From positions 47,209 to 111,208 of the forward strand of contig JAXMOK010000010.1 of assembly GCA_034669965.1 (NCBI GenBank): 64,000 nucleotides of DNA. The letters are read 5' to 3'. Shown in pieces: positions 61,207-64,000 of this stretch. Made by a program: the position numbers and the translations under genes. The DNA is from HXMU1420-13 sp034669965. Lineage in GTDB: Bacteria > Bacteroidota > Rhodothermia > Balneolales > Balneolaceae. Every line of letters begins with the position of its first letter. The first letter of the stretch is position 1. The notes beneath the pieces are model-generated. The model had not been told where the DNA came from, did no database searches, and worked only from the letters and a program-made list of their open reading frames with translations.

Positions 61207-62403
61207 CTTGTTCTTTTCAATTTGTTCGATGGTAGTTTCATACAGAGCGGGATCCCAAATCAAGCGTTGTTGGTAATCTTCCTGCATGTGATTTGACGAC
61301 AGGTGAATGAAAAAGGCCACAGGTAGATCATCGAAAAATACCGCCTGCACCGAATTATGACCGTCGTAGATGGAAGTCCCAAAATCGATGCCGCTCAACA
61401 TGCCCATCCGGCTGTCGTAAATAGCGCCGTAATCAGAAAAAGATCGTTTGATGGGCTCTGAATCCATCGGCCAACGTAATTTATTCGTTACCGCAGTACT
61501 CACTTCTTCGCTGATTACTTCATTATTCAATAATCCGGCTAATAACCCGGTGATCTCACGAGCGGTAGTGTGAGGGAGCAATTCGAGTGCATCTCGCTCT
61601 TCAATAAACGACATTGCCAAGCGCTCATCCTTAATAAATTGCTTGCGCATCGCATTTTGCTGTTCATCACCAATGAATTCTCCAGCAGTTTCGATCATCT
61701 CAGCGAACATGCTATCGCGGCTCATCTCAGAAAAGTAATCCAGATTTTCACGAGCAACGGCACTAATGGTGGGAGAAATGTGTGGTGCAATCACTGAATA
61801 ATATCCCGAAAAGGGAACCGGCATTTCAGTGGTTTCCAGATTCAAAATAACCATTAAAGCTCTAATGTTTTCTTCGCCAAGTTTAAACCAGAAATAATCG
61901 GAAAGGGGCAGCGAATTATATTCGAGTAACGCCCGCATCGCATTATCGTTGGTAACAGGAACGTCCTCATTAGTAAGATACTCCATTGCGCCTTCATGCG
62001 CATTTTGGTTGATTTGAGGAAGCAGATACTTTTCGATCTCTTCTAAATCAACCAATGCTTGGGGATCAATCAAACCTTCTGCAATCTGACGCTCATACTC
62101 GATCAGCAAAAACAAATTGCCCATGGCTCCTAAAGTGCTGAGTTCGTCCGGATTGTAATAAATGCCCGAATCAGGATCGTTAACATTGTAAGATACAATG
62201 GAGAAAAATTCCGGCTTTTCGCCAATAAATTCGGTGAGGGTTTTTAGCGAATAGGTGCTTTCGATGTATTCGTAGCCATCGCGCATTCCATCGTTATTGG
62301 CATACAGCGTTTTAAATGCAGAATAATTTGGGATGATGACCAAGGCATAAGTGGCCACTGCAACAGCCACAAAGACAGCCAAAAATATGAGTGCTCTCTT
62401 CAA
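61204..62403 (-). CDS. Class A beta-lactamase-fold protein lacking the catalytic SxxK
   Basis: A 399-residue exported protein with one N-terminal hydrophobic helix (about 5-25). The pattern follows class A beta-lactamase-related proteins: FSIVSYNVNDPDSGIYYNPDEL before the active site, the helix MGNLFLLIEYERQIAEGLID after it, LSDYFWFKLGEENIRALMVILNL in place of the SDN region and the TTAREITGLLAGLLN helix. However, the SxxK is S89-T-L-G92, without lysine, and SDN is SDY. It is therefore probably a non-catalytic or re-purposed member. Its end touches the heptamer repeat. Confidence 0.6.
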   Translation of the reverse strand: MKRALIFLAVFVAVAVATYALVIIPNYSAFKTLYANNDGMRDGYEYIESTYSLKTLTEFIGEKPEFFSIVSYNVNDPDSGIYYNPDELSTLGAMGNLFLLIEYERQIAEGLIDPQALVDLEEIEKYLLPQINQNAHEGAMEYLTNEDVPVTNDNAMRALLEYNSLPLSDYFWFKLGEENIRALMVILNLETTEMPVPFSGYYSVIAPHISPTISAVARENLDYFSEMSRDSMFAEMIETAGEFIGDEQQNAMRKQFIKDERLAMSFIEERDALELLPHTTAREITGLLAGLLNNEVISEEVSTAVTNKLRWPMDSEPIKRSFSDYGAIYDSRMGMLSGIDFGTSIYDGHNSVQAVFFDDLPVAFFIHLSSNHMQEDYQQRLIWDPALYETTIEQIEKNK

Positions 62404-62486
62404 AAAAAGTGGTTTTAATATTTGTCGGTTCAGCTTTCAAAGATACGACAATAAAACCACCATTATGAGTAAATGGTTCAGTTAAT

Positions 62487-63722
62487 TTATGACACGATAC
62501 GCATGATTTGAGCACATAACCATGCACCGAATGTTCCTACACCGTAGCCTAAAACCGCCAACAAAACACCAACCGGCGCTAATGATGGCGAGAATGCACT
62601 GGCAACAATAGGAGCCGATGCAGCGCCACCAACATTGGCTTGTGAACCCACGGCTGTGAAGAAAAACGGTGCTTTAATCAGATAACCAACAACGAGCAAC
62701 ACAATCACGTGAATGATGATCCAGATAAAACCAATGATGAAAAAACCGGGGACTTCGGTGAAAGCACCTAGGTCCATTTTCATCCCTATGGTCATCACCA
62801 AAATGTAGAGGAACAAACTTCCCATTTTTGAGGCTCCGGCGCCTTCAAGTTTGCGTTGCTTGGTGAAACTCATCGCGAAACCACCAAGTGTGGCAACAAC
62901 TACAATCCAGAAAAACGATGAGTTAAAACTCAATCGGCTCAGGGTTTCTGAATTTGCATCCACCCATGGTGCAATAAAATCGCCGATTACGTGCCCTAAG
63001 GCAGTAATCCCGAAAGCGATGGCTCCCATTTTTACAAAATCTACCAGCGTTGGGACTTTAGCGATGCTTGCCTGATAATCGGCCACGCTCTTTTTGAGGG
63101 TTTCGATGGCTGATGAATCAGCTTTAAACCATTTGTCGATGGTATCGCTCATTCCTGCACCGTACAGAATAAAGGCCATCCAGATATTAGCAACAATAAT
63201 ATCAACCGTAATCATAGCGCTGAAAAGGGTATCGCTGGGCTCAAAAATCTCGTACATCGCCGTTTGGTTTGCACCACCTCCAATCCAACTTCCTGCCACG
63301 GTTGATAGTCCACGCCAAACTTCCTCAGGACCTGCCCCCGCTGTAATTTCAGGGTTGATTGCGCTCACGATCATCAAGGCAATCGGTCCACCAATGATAA
63401 TTCCAGTAGTTCCTGCGAAGAACATTGCTACGGCTTTCCAGCCCAGGTTCATCACGGCTTTTAAATCGATGCTCAAAGTGAGCAACACCAAACTTGCCGG
63501 CAATAAGTAACGCGATGCCATGTAATACAAACTCGATTCATTGGGATCAATCACGCCCAAGGAGGTAAACACAGACGGCACGAAATAGCACAACAACAGC
63601 GAAGGGACAAAGCGGTAGAATTTTTTCCATCCGGGATTTGAACTATGAGAGGTGACAAAAATGGTAGCCAGAATGGCCATCAAGAGTCCAAATACAACAG
63701 CGTCGTTTGTGATTAGTGGCAT
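62487..63722 (-). CDS. DUF819 family membrane protein (YjcL-like)
   Basis: A 411-residue membrane protein with ten or so hydrophobic helices. The family pattern includes LPASLVLLTLSIDLKAV, ALMIVSAINPE, WRGLSTVAGSWIGGGANQTAM and VGSQANVGGAASAPIVASAF near the end. The repeated GG/NQ/NVGGA elements at the two halves resemble those of secondary transporters with internal repeats. Substrate unknown. It is the upstream gene of the leftward pair ending at 61204. Confidence 0.88.
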   Translation of the reverse strand: MPLITNDAVVFGLLMAILATIFVTSHSSNPGWKKFYRFVPSLLLCYFVPSVFTSLGVIDPNESSLYYMASRYLLPASLVLLTLSIDLKAVMNLGWKAVAMFFAGTTGIIIGGPIALMIVSAINPEITAGAGPEEVWRGLSTVAGSWIGGGANQTAMYEIFEPSDTLFSAMITVDIIVANIWMAFILYGAGMSDTIDKWFKADSSAIETLKKSVADYQASIAKVPTLVDFVKMGAIAFGITALGHVIGDFIAPWVDANSETLSRLSFNSSFFWIVVVATLGGFAMSFTKQRKLEGAGASKMGSLFLYILVMTIGMKMDLGAFTEVPGFFIIGFIWIIIHVIVLLVVGYLIKAPFFFTAVGSQANVGGAASAPIVASAFSPSLAPVGVLLAVLGYGVGTFGAWLCAQIMRIVS

Positions 63723-63941
63723 GATGTTCGGTTAGATTATGAATTGCCGTTGAGGATAAGGAGTTGGGAGGAAAGGGGCAAAGGGATTCAATATGCAATA
63801 TTCAACAAGCAATTTTCAAGTGTTCAAGTGTTCGTTTGGCTCACCCAAAGGATTGAATTCAAGCAATGGATATCTTTGGGCTTACTACATTTTAGTAGAC
63901 AGTGAGTTAAGGTATATTAGCTGCTGTAATTCAAAAGAACT

Positions 63942-64000
63942 ATGAATCAACGTCGCGTATTTACTAAAGAATTTAAATTGGATGTGGTTACCCGCAGCTA
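63942..64000 (+). mobile_element. IS3-family transposase OrfA, 5' end only
   Basis: The last 59 bases encode MNQRRVFTKEFKLDVVTRS, the typical start of the IS3-type OrfA helix-turn-helix (R...FTxEFKLxVV). The element continues beyond the window. Its left terminal repeat is expected between about 63890 and 63930, but no end could be identified. Confidence 0.7.

Overview
The window looks like a chromosomal segment of a moderately AT-rich Bacteroidota-type bacterium, plausibly of the Balneolaceae/Rhodothermia side. This is inferred from gene content, not from a marker gene: a three-subunit succinate dehydrogenase in the order C-A-B with a b558-type anchor, a short 2-isopropylmalate synthase without the C-terminal regulatory domain, and families common in that phylum (DUF1460, DUF2911, DUF4296, DUF2306, a CotH-like lipoprotein). 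No rRNA, tRNA, CRISPR array or prophage was seen. The only mobile-element sign is the first 19 codons of an IS3-type transposase at the right edge.

Layout. 1-2.2 kb: 3' part of a NodU/CmcH-type carbamoyltransferase followed by two small membrane proteins (DUF5989 and SxtJ families). 2.2-8.7 kb: a tight leftward operon (PduO-type cobalamin adenosyltransferase, SGNH-TPR membrane protein, GlmM-like phosphohexomutase, DUF1460 lipoprotein, MsrB, DinB-like protein, MBL-fold hydrolase). 8.8-10.8 kb: a leftward pair, ArsM-type arsenite methyltransferase overlapping a radical SAM protein that is not the usual ArsS. 11.7-15.2 kb: sdhCAB. 15.3-17.8 kb: a YqiJ/flotillin pair. 18.6-21.1 kb: class V aminotransferase and threonine ammonia-lyase. 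21.2-25.1 kb: GNAT, CotH-like lipoprotein, then ECF sigma / anti-sigma / fasciclin. 25.2-35.6 kb: an accessory-looking stretch of short single genes (a decapitated serine hydrolase, reductase, DUF proteins, orphan histidine kinase, VanX-type dipeptidase, glycine-rich mini-proteins, DinB, Crp/Fnr regulator, beta-propeller-like lipoprotein) with several palindromic repeats. 35.9-41.2 kb: ilvD-ilvB-ilvN-ilvC. 43.2-48.0 kb: leuA-leuC-leuD-leuB plus a CBS protein. 48-55.3 kb: trehalase, RecQ, DUF4296, SDR, CoaX, Udk, amidase. 55.5-59.9 kb: a 974-residue helical AAA-like ATPase overlapping an MscS channel, then an ankyrin protein. 59.9-63.7 kb: RsmI-like methyltransferase, a small membrane protein, a degenerate beta-lactamase-fold protein and a DUF819 permease.

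How the genes work together. The ilv and leu operons plus ilvA supply all steps of valine, isoleucine and leucine synthesis except the transaminase. The ilv operon is preceded by a textbook ribosome-mediated attenuator: a 25-codon leader peptide with ten Val/Ile codons, mutually exclusive 1:2, 2:3 and 3:4 pairings and a strong terminator just before ilvD. leuA has a weaker but logically similar leader with three Leu codons. The most promising undescribed systems are the AAA-like ATPase/MscS pair, whose ATPase has a lysine-to-arginine Walker A, and the ArsM/radical-SAM pair. A family of composite double-hairpin repeats, paired palindromes inside the ilv operon and a hairpin that overlaps a Shine-Dalgarno sequence are further non-coding structures of interest.
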